Shown here one piece after another: positions 1-7,971 of a stretch of 15,582 nt of DNA; within the stretch, counting starts at the first letter, position 1; every line of letters begins with the position of its first letter. Source of the stretch: an uncultured Blautia sp. GTDB lineage: Bacteria; Bacillota; Clostridia; Lachnospirales; Lachnospiraceae. Both the position numbers and the translations under genes were made by a program. Below the pieces are notes generated by a model. That model was given only the letters and a program-made list of their open reading frames with translations. It did not search any database and was not told where the DNA came from. The stretch spans positions 1-15,582 of the forward strand of contig CAKROE010000055.1 in assembly GCA_934371915.1 (NCBI GenBank), in the 5' to 3' direction.

Positions 1-1520
1 GACCAGTTCATGTTGGTCGCATCTGCGCCCCATCTCTTATAGCATTCCATAAGAAGGTTGGAGCCTGCTACACGGATCTTTAAGTTCTTCATATCATCGA
101 TAGTTTTTACTTCATGTTTGCTGTTGGTCAGCTCACGGAAACCATTTTCCGCGATACCCATGCAGTGCAGGCCGTAGCTTGAAAGGATCTCTTTCAGTTT
201 CTCTCCTGCCTCGCCGTCAAACTTCGCATCTGCATCATCATAAGAATCATAGATGAACGGCAGAGATACGACATTGAATCTCGGGTCAAATGCAGAGTAG
301 ATCAGGTTAGAATGCATAGAAATCTGTACCGGGTCTCCGTTCATCAGCGCCTGAATACCTTCTGACTGGTTTCCGTTGGTAAGCTGGTCTGCTGCGTATA
401 CATTGACTTTGATCTTTCCGCCGGTTGCTTTTTCCATCAGTTCACCGAACTTACGTCCGCCTTCTGCCCATGTACTTGTCTCCGTTGTGGAGCATGCAAA
501 GTTCCATGTTGCTTCCGGCCAGTCAAGATCACTGTAGTCTTCCACAGTATCCATGGAATCTTCTGTAAAGAGATCTACCAGATCCTGTGCATCATCATAG
601 CCCTGATTCTCCAGTTCCTGAACAAACCATTCGTCTACACCATCAACCGCTTCTTTGAAGGAATCAATGTCCATATCTTCTTTCTTTGTGAAGGTTACGC
701 CATTGCTTTCTTCCCAGCGGCTCATGATCTCTTCATCACCGGAACGGTTGATGTAACGCTCATACTCTACAGCTTTCTGTCCACATTCATCAACAACTGC
801 CTGCTGCTCTGCGGTCAGACTGTCATAGATTTCCTGGTTGATACAGAAGAACAGACAGTCATAGATTGCATCCCACATGGAGCAGTACGGCTGAACTTCC
901 TGTACGCTTGCCGCATCAATTGCCGGTAACGGGTTTTCCTGACCTTCTACTGTGTTCTGCTGCAGTGCAGTGTAGGTTTCGGACCAGTTCATATTTGTAG
1001 CATCTGCGCCCCATCTCTTATAGCATTCCATAAGAAGGTTCGATCCTGCTACACGGATCTTTAAGTTTTTCATGTCATCGACAGTTTTTACTTCATGCTG
1101 GCTGTTAGTCAGCTCACGGAAACCATTTTCCGCGATACCCATGCAGTGCAGGCCGTACTCAGAAAGGATCTCTTTCAGTTTCTCTCCGGCTGCGCCGTCA
1201 AATTTTGCATCTGCATCATCATAAGAATCATAGATGAACGGCAATGATACAACATTGAATCTCGGGTCAAATGCAGAATAGATCAGATTGGAATGCATGG
1301 AGATCTGTACCGGGTCTCCGTTCATCAGCGCCTGAATACCTTCTGACTGGTTTCCGTTGGTAAGCTGGTCTGCTGCATATACATTGACTTTGATCTTTCC
1401 GCCGGTTGCTTTTTCCATCAGTTCACCGAACTTACGTCCACCGTCAGCCCATGTACTTGTCTCTGTTGTGGAGCATGCAAAGTTCCACGTCATTTCCGGC
1501 CAGTCAAGATCACTGTAATC
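1..1520 (-). repeat. In-frame tandem direct repeat, 981 bp unit, encoding the DctP domains
   Basis: Copy 1 runs 1520 to 540 and copy 2 runs 539 to 1 (cut by the window). The offset is exactly 981 bases, or 327 codons, so the frame is kept. By hand I count about 39 mismatches over the 539 shared bases (about 93% identity). They change only about six of 180 residues: M/A, D/E, A/E, E/S, Q/K and V/I. Both copies begin with the same DYSDLDWPE segment. The pattern indicates internal gene duplication followed by selection on protein sequence, or by gene conversion. Confidence 0.95.
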
Positions 1521-2912
1521 CGCGATAGTATTGAAGGAATCATTGTCGTTTCCGGCATCTTTGGAAGCGGTGCTTCCTGTGTCAGAGGAGGACTGAGCAC
1601 CTGTGTAGGAACCATTTTTTGCAAGTGCTTTCGGCAGAGCTGTAGAAACGGCCGGAATATATGTAATTACAAGAAGGACTGCTACAGAAGCAGCGATCAT
1701 CGGCATAACTGCCTTTGAAATCTGCTGAAGAGTAACCTCCAGACCTTTTTTGATCTTGATACTGATCGCAACGAACAGGTTGACACCAACCGGAGGTGTT
1801 ACCTGACCGATTGCAAGGTTTACAGTTGCCATAACACCAAATGCAACAACGTCATATCCAAGTGCCTTACATACCGGAAGCATGATCGGGATAAAGATAT
1901 ACATAGCTGAGTTTGCATCGATGAAACATCCTGCGATCAGGAAGATAATGTTTACGATCAGAAGGAATACGAACTGATTGTGTGCAATCGATGCAAGCAG
2001 TCCGGATGCTGCTTCTGCGATACCAAATTTCGTACATACATAAGAGAACAGGGATGCACATGCAACGATCAGCATGATGCCGCCTGTTGTTTTTGCTGAT
2101 TCTACAAAAATATCGATCAGGTCACGGAATTTGACTTCACGATAGATGACCATACCTACAAACAGACCATATACAACAGATACGGCGGCTGCTTCTGTTG
2201 GTGTAAAGATACCGCCGTAGATTCCGCCGAGGATGATGATCGGCATCAAAAATCCCCAGAAAGCATCTTTAAATGTAGCCCAGCGTTCTTTTGCAGTTGC
2301 TTTTTTTCTGGAAGGCTGAATGTTGTGTTTCTTTGCTTCCAGCAAAACAACAATCACAAGCGCAACACCCATCAGGATTCCAGGTATGATACCTGCTGTA
2401 AACATATCAGCGATAGAAACACCTGTGATGGATGCGTATACAACGAATGCGATACTCGGAGGTATGACGATCGCGATCGAGCTCGATGTCGCCATCAACG
2501 CCGTGGAGAACGGTGCGGAAAATCCTCCCTGCTCTACCATTGCCGGAATCAGGACTGCGCCGAGGGCAGCTACAGTTGCCGGGCCGGAACCGGAGATTGC
2601 TCCGAAGAAACATGCAACGATAACACATACGATGGCGATACCACCTTTTTTGTGGCCGACACAGGTATCAACGAAATCGATCAGTCGTTTGGAGATACCG
2701 GCTTTTGCCATGATATTACCGGATAATACGAAAAACGGAATTGCCAGAAGCAGGAATTTACTGATTCCGGCATACATGTTGGTTGCCACGATCGTAAGTG
2801 AAGTTCCCGAGTAAAGGATCGCACATACAGAGGAAAGTCCCAGACAGATCGCGATCGGCACACCAAGGATCAGAAAGATAAAGAATGAAATAAATAAAAC
2901 AGCACTGATCAT
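1..2912 (-). CDS. TRAP transporter large permease DctM fused to tandem DctP solute-binding domains (partial, 3' end outside window)
   Basis: The frame is open for 970 codons from ATG 2912 to the window edge. Residues 1-430 are a complete DctM permease that would move a solute with Na+ or H+. It is strongly hydrophobic and has the family stretches GSGPATVAALG (108-118), FTPTEAAAVS (236-245) and GQVTPPVGVNLF (369-380). A Ser/Thr/Asp/Asn-rich linker (about 433-464) leads into a DctP-type binding domain (465-791) and a second copy from 792 onward. Each copy keeps the LKIRV segment whose Arg (R620, R947) in this family usually binds the substrate carboxylate. Copy 1 also shows ETYTALQQNTVEGQENP. 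No signal peptide or lipobox precedes either copy, so both must be exported by the permease itself. TRAP systems normally have a separate DctP. The start abuts the dctQ stop (TAA-ATG), with AAGGAGG lying inside the end of dctQ, which suggests coupled translation. The stop codon, and any third copy, are not visible. Confidence 0.93.
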   Translation of the reverse strand, partial: MISAVLFISFFIFLILGVPIAICLGLSSVCAILYSGTSLTIVATNMYAGISKFLLLAIPFFVLSGNIMAKAGISKRLIDFVDTCVGHKKGGIAIVCVIVACFFGAISGSGPATVAALGAVLIPAMVEQGGFSAPFSTALMATSSSIAIVIPPSIAFVVYASITGVSIADMFTAGIIPGILMGVALVIVVLLEAKKHNIQPSRKKATAKERWATFKDAFWGFLMPIIILGGIYGGIFTPTEAAAVSVVYGLFVGMVIYREVKFRDLIDIFVESAKTTGGIMLIVACASLFSYVCTKFGIAEAASGLLASIAHNQFVFLLIVNIIFLIAGCFIDANSAMYIFIPIMLPVCKALGYDVVAFGVMATVNLAIGQVTPPVGVNLFVAISIKIKKGLEVTLQQISKAVMPMIAASVAVLLVITYIPAVSTALPKALAKNGSYTGAQSSSDTGSTASKDAGNDNDSFNTIADYSDLDWPEMTWNFACSTTETSTWADGGRKFGELMEKATGGKIKVNVYAADQLTNGNQSEGIQALMNGDPVQISMHSNLIYSAFDPRFNVVSLPFIYDSYDDADAKFDGAAGEKLKEILSEYGLHCMGIAENGFRELTNSQHEVKTVDDMKNLKIRVAGSNLLMECYKRWGADATNMNWSETYTALQQNTVEGQENPLPAIDAASVQEVQPYCSMWDAIYDCLFFCINQEIYDSLTAEQQAVVDECGQKAVEYERYINRSGDEEIMSRWEESNGVTFTKKEDMDIDSFKEAVDGVDEWFVQELENQGYDDAQDLVDLFTEDSMDTVEDYSDLDWPEATWNFACSTTETSTWAEGGRKFGELMEKATGGKIKVNVYAADQLTNGNQSEGIQALMNGDPVQISMHSNLIYSAFDPRFNVVSLPFIYDSYDDADAKFDGEAGEKLKEILSSYGLHCMGIAENGFRELTNSKHEVKTIDDMKNLKIRVAGSNLLMECYKRWGADATNMNW

Positions 2913-3413
2913 TTATTTGTCCTCCTTTTCTTCTTTATATCCTGTACAGAAATCCAGACAGAACTCGATAAAATGAAGAATCATGCATCCTGCACCGATC
3001 GGTACGAAGGACCAGAAGATCCATTCCGGCCAGTTCAGCACGAAGGTTCTCTTACCGTTTGCAAGCTGGGTAATAACCTTATCCATACCATATTTAAAAA
3101 GAATTGCTGAAAAAACAATGCTCAGAACCGTGATCAGGATCACAGACGGTTTTTTCAGTTTTTCCGGGAGACGGTCAGTAAACAATGACAGACTGACCAG
3201 CTCGCCTTTCCGACATGCAAGTGCTGCTGCCAGAAGTGTGATGAGAACAAATACCGCTACAACCAGCTCTTCTGTAAATGACCATGAGCGGTGGATCACT
3301 TTACGGGAAAATACATTTCCCACTGTCAGCACCAGGATCAGCAGCGTAGATATGATCAGTACGACTTTTTCGACTGCTGCAAGTGCATTCATGAGTTTTT
3401 TGTAAACTTTCAT
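2913..3413 (-). CDS. dctQ: TRAP transporter small permease subunit DctQ
   Basis: This 166-residue membrane protein has four hydrophobic segments (about 16-36, 48-67, 90-108 and 130-152), the size and layout of DctQ. DctQ is the small subunit that pairs with DctM in the membrane. Family-like features include NVFSRKVIHRSWSFTEEL (33-50) with its conserved Glu residues, and the WPEWIFWSFVPIG segment (128-140). I chose the ATG at 3413 because AGGGGAAG lies about eight bases upstream. The frame is open back to 3497, but that extension overlaps the riboswitch terminator and has no ribosome site. The stop codon directly touches the DctM start, so the two are one operon. Expression is probably set by the T-box leader upstream. 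Confidence 0.93.
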   Translation of the reverse strand: MKVYKKLMNALAAVEKVVLIISTLLILVLTVGNVFSRKVIHRSWSFTEELVVAVFVLITLLAAALACRKGELVSLSLFTDRLPEKLKKPSVILITVLSIVFSAILFKYGMDKVITQLANGKRTFVLNWPEWIFWSFVPIGAGCMILHFIEFCLDFCTGYKEEKEDK

Positions 3414-3480
3414 ACTCTCTTCCCCTTTTTTTGTATTTTGTTCCGGTTTCAGACCTCCTGGTTTCAGATCTTTTGGGCAT

Positions 3481-3508
3481 AAAAAAATCCGCCCCATCAG
3501 GGACGGAT
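3481..3508 (-). terminator. Intrinsic terminator of the T-box leader
   Basis: On the minus strand a 9 bp stem (ATCCGTCCC with GGGGCGGAT, including one G-U pair) and a TGAT loop are followed directly by seven T. Its 5' arm is the same sequence that forms the 3' side of the T-box antiterminator, so the two folds are mutually exclusive. It lies about 67 bases before the dctQ start. Confidence 0.88.
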
Positions 3509-3775
3509 AGATATATCATTCCGCAACCACCCTGTTTCTCCATTGAAACAAGTACGATTCTGCAACGTACCGGCATACGCGTCTCCTGTAACGGGGAGCT
3601 ACCGTGAAAACCTACTGGTGATTCTGTAAAACGTTCGGTCTTCCTTCTCAGGGATGATATTCAAAACAGTTCTGTCGCCGCTTCCCACCATGCACAGCTC
3701 TCTGTAGACAGGTTCCTCTGCTTCTACTGATTCCCTTCATAGAATTTACTCTTATGCTTTACCTTGTTAAAAGGT
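3481..3775 (-). promoter_or_regulatory. T-box riboswitch leader, probable isoleucine (AUC) specifier
   Basis: A T-box leader senses uncharged tRNA and lets transcription continue only when the tRNA is bound. Read on the minus strand, the hallmarks appear in order. GGGA (3735-3732) and UCCC (3654-3651) can close the specifier loop, with AGUAGA on one side and GAAUAUCA on the other. AGAGAGC lies at 3703-3697 and GGUGGGAA at 3689-3682. The T-box proper is CAGGGUGGUUGCGG (3534-3521). With the usual spacing (GAA, one base, codon, A), the specifier is AUC at 3658-3656, that is isoleucine. UGGU would pair with the acceptor end of a tRNA with discriminator A. An antiterminator forms from CAGGG/CCCUG and GCGG/CCGU (3502-3498, 3506-3503), which excludes the terminator stem. 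The bulge is UGGUU, shorter than the usual UGGNACC. It controls dctQ and the DctM-DctP fusion. The specifier call is less certain than the class. Confidence 0.85.
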
Positions 3776-3781
3776 GTCTTT

Positions 3782-3810
3782 ATTTTACCTCTCATTTTTC
3801 GTCACGTCAA
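3782..3810 (-). promoter_or_regulatory. Sigma-A promoter for the T-box leader and TRAP operon
   Basis: On the minus strand, TTGACG (3810-3805) and TAAAAT (3787-3782) are separated by 17 bases, close to the sigma-A consensus. Transcription would start near 3775, just before the first T-box elements. Confidence 0.8.
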
Positions 3811-3854
3811 GAGTTTTTATGCAATTTTCCTGCATAATATCCATTCTCTGCTTC

Positions 3855-3885
3855 CAAAAAGGAGAAGCCTCATCAGCTTCTCCTT
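3855..3885 (-). terminator. Intrinsic terminator overlapping the end of the endoglucanase gene
   Basis: A perfect 10 bp inverted repeat (AAGGAGAAGC with GCTTCTCCTT, 3885-3876 and 3868-3859) has a seven-base loop that contains the TGA stop codon of the endoglucanase. A short run of five T ends the hairpin. It separates the kinase-endoglucanase operon from the TRAP promoter just downstream. Confidence 0.7.
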
Positions 3886-4919
3886 CTTGCTCTGTATTTT
3901 GATCGTATGTATTTGCCTGCTGCCGACAAGTCACCGGTCTTCCATCCGCTTGTCTTGCGTGTCCTGGATGAAAGCAGGGAACAGGATTCATTCTTATTAC
4001 TCAGACTCCAGCAAAAATAACTGATATTCGATTTATTCAGTCTGCGCAGCCATTTACCCGTTGATGATTTGCTGATTCCACCGCCGCCACTTGCTGCCGA
4101 CATCCCAAACTCCGTTACCATTACCGGCAGATTTTTCTGACGCGCATAAGAAAGCTTCGATGGCAGATACTGGTTATGACTCCACTCATTCGCATAAAAA
4201 TGAAGGGAATACATGATATTTTTGTAACCTTTGATCGGGCTGTCTGCTACTTCATTGCTCGTTCCGTCAGATCCAAGCTGTGACCACGTTGGTGTACCAA
4301 CCACGATGATCGCATTTTTGTCATATTTACGAATCGTCTTGATCACCGATGTCGCATAGGATTTGATCGTTTTCCAGCTACAGCCGTTCGGCTCATTGCA
4401 GATCTCGTAAATTACGTTTTTCTGCTTTTTGTACTTCTTTGCCATAGTCTTGAAAAAAGATTTTGCTTCTTTGAGATGACTTTTGGGATTTCCGTCATTC
4501 AGAATGTGCCAGTCGATGATCACGTACATGCCAAGATCTGTCGCATACTGAACTCCTTTGTAGATCTGATTTCGAAGAGCCGATTTGCTTCCGCCGGAAC
4601 AATATCCATTGTAATCCGACGTGTACATTGCCAGCCGTACCGCATTGGCCCCCCAGTCGTCCCGAAGTGTCTTAAATGCGGCTTTGTTTACATATGGGGA
4701 TCCTACGTCCCAGTTGATTCCGTGCGTGCTGATGCCACGAAGCTGAAATTTCTTTTTATTCTTATCTACGAGATCTGCACCTTTTACCGAAAGCCGTCCA
4801 TGAGAAGATACCGGTGTTGCTGCATACACTTCATATTCTGTCTGCATCATCATGGCAGTAATCACCATAAAAAGTACAAGAACTAAAGCAACACTTCTGT
4901 ATCCTTTTTTTCTCTTCAT
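3873..4919 (-). CDS. Secreted GH5 family endo-1,4-beta-glucanase (cellulase)
   Basis: This 348-residue protein starts with a signal peptide (KRKK, a hydrophobic core at 10-25, probable cleavage after VYA at 31-33). A single GH5 catalytic domain follows, probably of the type seen in Bacillus Cel5A. Motifs: RGISTHGINW (61-70), DWHIL (136-140), acid/base E176 in YEICNEPNG, LHFYANEW (239-246) and nucleophile E270 in VMVTEFG. All key residues are present, so it should hydrolyse internal beta-1,4-glucan bonds outside the cell. There is no carbohydrate-binding module, dockerin or sorting signal. The C-terminus is very basic (SKYRARRRS), which could hold it at the anionic wall. AGGAGGG lies seven bases before the start. 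It begins 28 bp after the hybrid kinase gene, with no terminator between, so they are probably cotranscribed. Substrate could equally be a related mixed-linkage glucan or mannan. Confidence 0.93.
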   Translation of the reverse strand: MKRKKGYRSVALVLVLFMVITAMMMQTEYEVYAATPVSSHGRLSVKGADLVDKNKKKFQLRGISTHGINWDVGSPYVNKAAFKTLRDDWGANAVRLAMYTSDYNGYCSGGSKSALRNQIYKGVQYATDLGMYVIIDWHILNDGNPKSHLKEAKSFFKTMAKKYKKQKNVIYEICNEPNGCSWKTIKSYATSVIKTIRKYDKNAIIVVGTPTWSQLGSDGTSNEVADSPIKGYKNIMYSLHFYANEWSHNQYLPSKLSYARQKNLPVMVTEFGMSAASGGGGISKSSTGKWLRRLNKSNISYFCWSLSNKNESCSLLSSRTRKTSGWKTGDLSAAGKYIRSKYRARRRS

Positions 4920-4947
4920 ACGTCATCCCTCCTCACCGGATAACTGC

Positions 4948-7833
4948 TCATTGACCGTCACAATTATTTCTTTTTTGTATCAAATCTGAAAGCGTCTTTA
5001 TCAGCAATTCTGCATTCAATGGTTTCGCGACATACCCATCGATACCTGCACGCGTCCCGGCTATGTGTATCTCTTGCTCCACACATGCAGTTACTGCAAT
5101 AATCGGTATCCTTTCCGCATCCGCCCATCCGGATTGCCTGATCTTCTCCGCTGCATCATTTCCGTTCATCACCGGCATCATGATGTCCATAAGAACGGCA
5201 TCGTATGTTCCGGATGGTTTTGCCATATAAGTCTCCACGGCCTCTTTGCCGTTTCTGGCTGTTACCACTACAGCTCCGGCATCTTCAAGGATAAACTGCG
5301 CAATTTCAAGATTCAGGTCATTATCCTCTACAAGAAGGATTTTCCGGTCAGTTAATGTTTTGTCATCTTTTGTGTCTGCGGCCTTCTCCCGACACAGAGG
5401 TTTCTGAGAAATTTCAAATGGAATTGCAATGCAGACGGTACTTCCCTTCCCCGGTTCACTGTCAATCGTAATCTTGCCATCCATGCGCTCTACCAGAGTT
5501 TTTACAATGGACATTCCAAGTCCCGTTCCCTGATAAACAGTTCTCGCATCTGTCTTCTCCTGCGAAAACGGTTCAAAAATATGCTGTAAAAATTCTTTAT
5601 CCATACCGATCCCGGTATCTGCAATACTGCATTTGTAAAGTACTCCGGTCTCTTCCGTATACGACATTGCATCCTGCCAGTCGATTTTACCACCCGGCTT
5701 GTTGTATTTTACTGCATTACCGACAATATTCAGGAAAATTTCTCTCAGCTGCACCGGATTTCCAATCACCAGTGGCCACTTTTCCCCATTGTCTTCACTT
5801 GTATGTGTCAGTGCGATTCCCGCATTGGATGCCTGTATACTCATAATATCCAGAACTTCTCGGATCAACTGTGAAAAATCAATTGTTTCAGTTGTCTCTT
5901 CACGTTCTTTCCCATATTCCGGTACAAATTCCGAATTACCGTCGGTTTTTTTCTCATTTTCAAGGCGGCTCATCTCAAGAACGTTATTTACAAGGTCCAA
6001 AAGATGATATGCAGATGTCTTTGCTTTCTGACGATTTTCCCTGATCAGTTTTTCATCCTGACATCTGTTATTTATATCAAGAATTCCGATAATACCATTC
6101 AATGGTGTGCGGATATCATGAGACATATTTCTCAGAAAAACAGATTTTGCCTCACTGGCCTCTCTTGCCTGCTCCAGTGCTTTTTCAAGGAGGCGCTTCT
6201 GCTCTTTTTCCTTTTCTGCATCCCGGCGCATTTTCTGATAACGTCTCAATACCAAAAAGATCGCACATGCAAACATTGCTGCAACAATACATACAACAAC
6301 AGGTATATGATCACGGACCATATCAGCAAATGTATAGGCCACAAGATCACTCATATACTTATATGCATGGTTGATACCATAATCATTACCAAGTATACTC
6401 AGTCCGTGATTCAAAAGCTGCAAAAGACTTCCGTTACCGCTGGCCACCCCGAAGCAGCGATCCTCCGCATCAGGAAGCGGAGACATTCCAATCCCTTTTT
6501 GTGAATGAACAAGCTGAAATACACGCAAAGCATTTACGATCGTGCCATCGACTTCTTTCTTTTTTACCGCGTCAATACACTTTTCAATCGTATCATACAT
6601 TACGGTCTCTGCATCCGGGAAAGCAGCTATCGTATAATAATATTGAAGTGTATTATCCCTGTTGACTGCAAATTTCTTTATGTCTTCAATATCATATTTA
6701 TCCACATATACCAGTTCCATCGAGGATGTCACAACCGGCGCACTGTAGTGATATGACTGCTGCTCTGCATACCACGTTTCTCCTCCAACCGGAAAAACAA
6801 CATCCACTTCACCTTTTTTCAGACTGTCCAGCATATCCTGATGATTATCGTATCCGACATATTCTATGCCTGGTCTGTATTTACCCGGAAGTGCCCGGAT
6901 AAGATCCGGTACTACATCGGCAATCAACCCTGTTGCTTTGCCCTCTGAGTCTGTATCACTGTACGGAATATAATGATTCAGGTAACCTACTCTGATCTTC
7001 GGATGCTGCTCCATCCACTCCTGTTCCTGTCTGGACAGAAAAATATTTACCGAACTCTCAGCAGAATATTTACTTCGAAGTTCATCAAGATAAAAAGCAT
7101 TTTGCTCATGGATTTGGGTGAGTGCCTCATTTAACTCCTCCAGAAGATCACTCCGGTCATTCGCAACAGCAAGATAATATGGCTCCTTGCCAATAATCTC
7201 CACCGGTGTGATTCCACTGTAGGAAGAGACAATATTATCAGCACTTACAAAACCATCAAGTTCACCGACATTAAAATCTTCGGCGCATTCAGAGATATCT
7301 TTATAATATTCAATTTCAATATCTGCTCGATTGTCTTTTGCCCATTCTTCAAGTTTGGAAGTCATGCGCTGTGCATCCACAGTCCCGATTTTTTTACCGG
7401 CAAAAGAATCATAATCACCCGACTTCATTGAATCATCTTTGCTGTCTTTATATATATAGAAGGTTTCATTCAGCATATCATAATTCGGATAACTGACCTG
7501 TTTGGCGCGTTCCTCACTGTAGGCAACACCTGCCAGCAGATCAATCTCGCCTGATTCCAGTTTTTGGAATAAATCCTCCCACTCACCGTATACATACTGA
7601 TAATCCCATCCTGTATAGGAAGCTACCTCCTGGATATACTCGTAGCTATAACCACTTTTGGCTGTCCCATCACTGGTTCCTTCCTGAAAATCTTCCCGCG
7701 GATAATAACCGATTTTTACTTTTTCCCCTGTAACAGAATCCGCATACACATCTGTAATTCCACCTGCGATTCCGCCTGTCAGAAGTATTGCTGCCATAAA
7801 AAATGATGTAAATTGGTGTTTTTTTAATTTCAT
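4948..7833 (-). CDS. Hybrid sensor histidine kinase with two extracellular solute-binding domains and a receiver domain
   Basis: This 961-residue membrane sensor has a signal-like N-terminus (1-31), then two type-3 periplasmic-binding domains (about 37-255 and 278-495). Each shows the family pattern of a VGY/IGY strand and a GEIDLLAGV or GEVDVVFPVG segment. One transmembrane helix (509-529) and a coiled linker (532-562) follow. The HisKA domain has H572 in SHDIRTPLNG. The ATPase domain has the N box (NIVGNAVKYNK, 702-712), DTGIG (739-743) and GTGLG (769-773). The receiver (831-950) has acidic E836/D837, phospho-acceptor D883, T915 and K937. This is the BvgS/EvgS-like plan. No Hpt domain or DNA-binding output is present, so the next phosphorelay partner must lie elsewhere. 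The ligand may be an amino acid or other small solute. AGGAG precedes the ATG. The endoglucanase follows in the same operon. Confidence 0.95.
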   Translation of the reverse strand: MKLKKHQFTSFFMAAILLTGGIAGGITDVYADSVTGEKVKIGYYPREDFQEGTSDGTAKSGYSYEYIQEVASYTGWDYQYVYGEWEDLFQKLESGEIDLLAGVAYSEERAKQVSYPNYDMLNETFYIYKDSKDDSMKSGDYDSFAGKKIGTVDAQRMTSKLEEWAKDNRADIEIEYYKDISECAEDFNVGELDGFVSADNIVSSYSGITPVEIIGKEPYYLAVANDRSDLLEELNEALTQIHEQNAFYLDELRSKYSAESSVNIFLSRQEQEWMEQHPKIRVGYLNHYIPYSDTDSEGKATGLIADVVPDLIRALPGKYRPGIEYVGYDNHQDMLDSLKKGEVDVVFPVGGETWYAEQQSYHYSAPVVTSSMELVYVDKYDIEDIKKFAVNRDNTLQYYYTIAAFPDAETVMYDTIEKCIDAVKKKEVDGTIVNALRVFQLVHSQKGIGMSPLPDAEDRCFGVASGNGSLLQLLNHGLSILGNDYGINHAYKYMSDLVAYTFADMVRDHIPVVVCIVAAMFACAIFLVLRRYQKMRRDAEKEKEQKRLLEKALEQAREASEAKSVFLRNMSHDIRTPLNGIIGILDINNRCQDEKLIRENRQKAKTSAYHLLDLVNNVLEMSRLENEKKTDGNSEFVPEYGKEREETTETIDFSQLIREVLDIMSIQASNAGIALTHTSEDNGEKWPLVIGNPVQLREIFLNIVGNAVKYNKPGGKIDWQDAMSYTEETGVLYKCSIADTGIGMDKEFLQHIFEPFSQEKTDARTVYQGTGLGMSIVKTLVERMDGKITIDSEPGKGSTVCIAIPFEISQKPLCREKAADTKDDKTLTDRKILLVEDNDLNLEIAQFILEDAGAVVVTARNGKEAVETYMAKPSGTYDAVLMDIMMPVMNGNDAAEKIRQSGWADAERIPIIAVTACVEQEIHIAGTRAGIDGYVAKPLNAELLIKTLSDLIQKRNNCDGQ

Positions 7834-7878
7834 AGCGGCTCCTGTACTTCACCTTTTATTTTTGCTTACGATGATTTA

Positions 7879-7908
7879 ATTATACTATATCATTGTATAA
7901 TTCGCCAA
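7879..7908 (-). promoter_or_regulatory. Probable sigma-A promoter for the kinase-endoglucanase operon
   Basis: On the minus strand, TTGGCG (7908-7903) and a perfect TATAAT (7884-7879) are separated by 18 bases. The site is about 45 bases before the kinase start. The -10 box is strong and the -35 box is moderate. Confidence 0.6.
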
Positions 7909-7971
7909 TATTTCTTATGATTTTCGTTACTCTTTTATGATTTCTCACATATTTGATACTGAATTTCACCT

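Noticed and set aside
2320..2814. Open frame of 164 codons on the plus strand inside the DctM region
   Set aside because: It is antisense to well-conserved DctM motifs, has no ribosome site, and its composition follows from the codon bias of the real gene.
3414..3497. Longer N-terminus for DctQ
   Set aside because: The extension overlaps the T-box terminator, is polar and not DctQ-like, and has no ribosome site.
3764..4024. Plus-strand open frame of 86 codons
   Set aside because: It crosses the T-box promoter and the endoglucanase terminator and overlaps the conserved gene end; there is no ribosome site.
6004..6504. Plus-strand open frame of 166 codons
   Set aside because: It lies antisense to the kinase HisKA and transmembrane region, which shows all expected motifs in the other frame.
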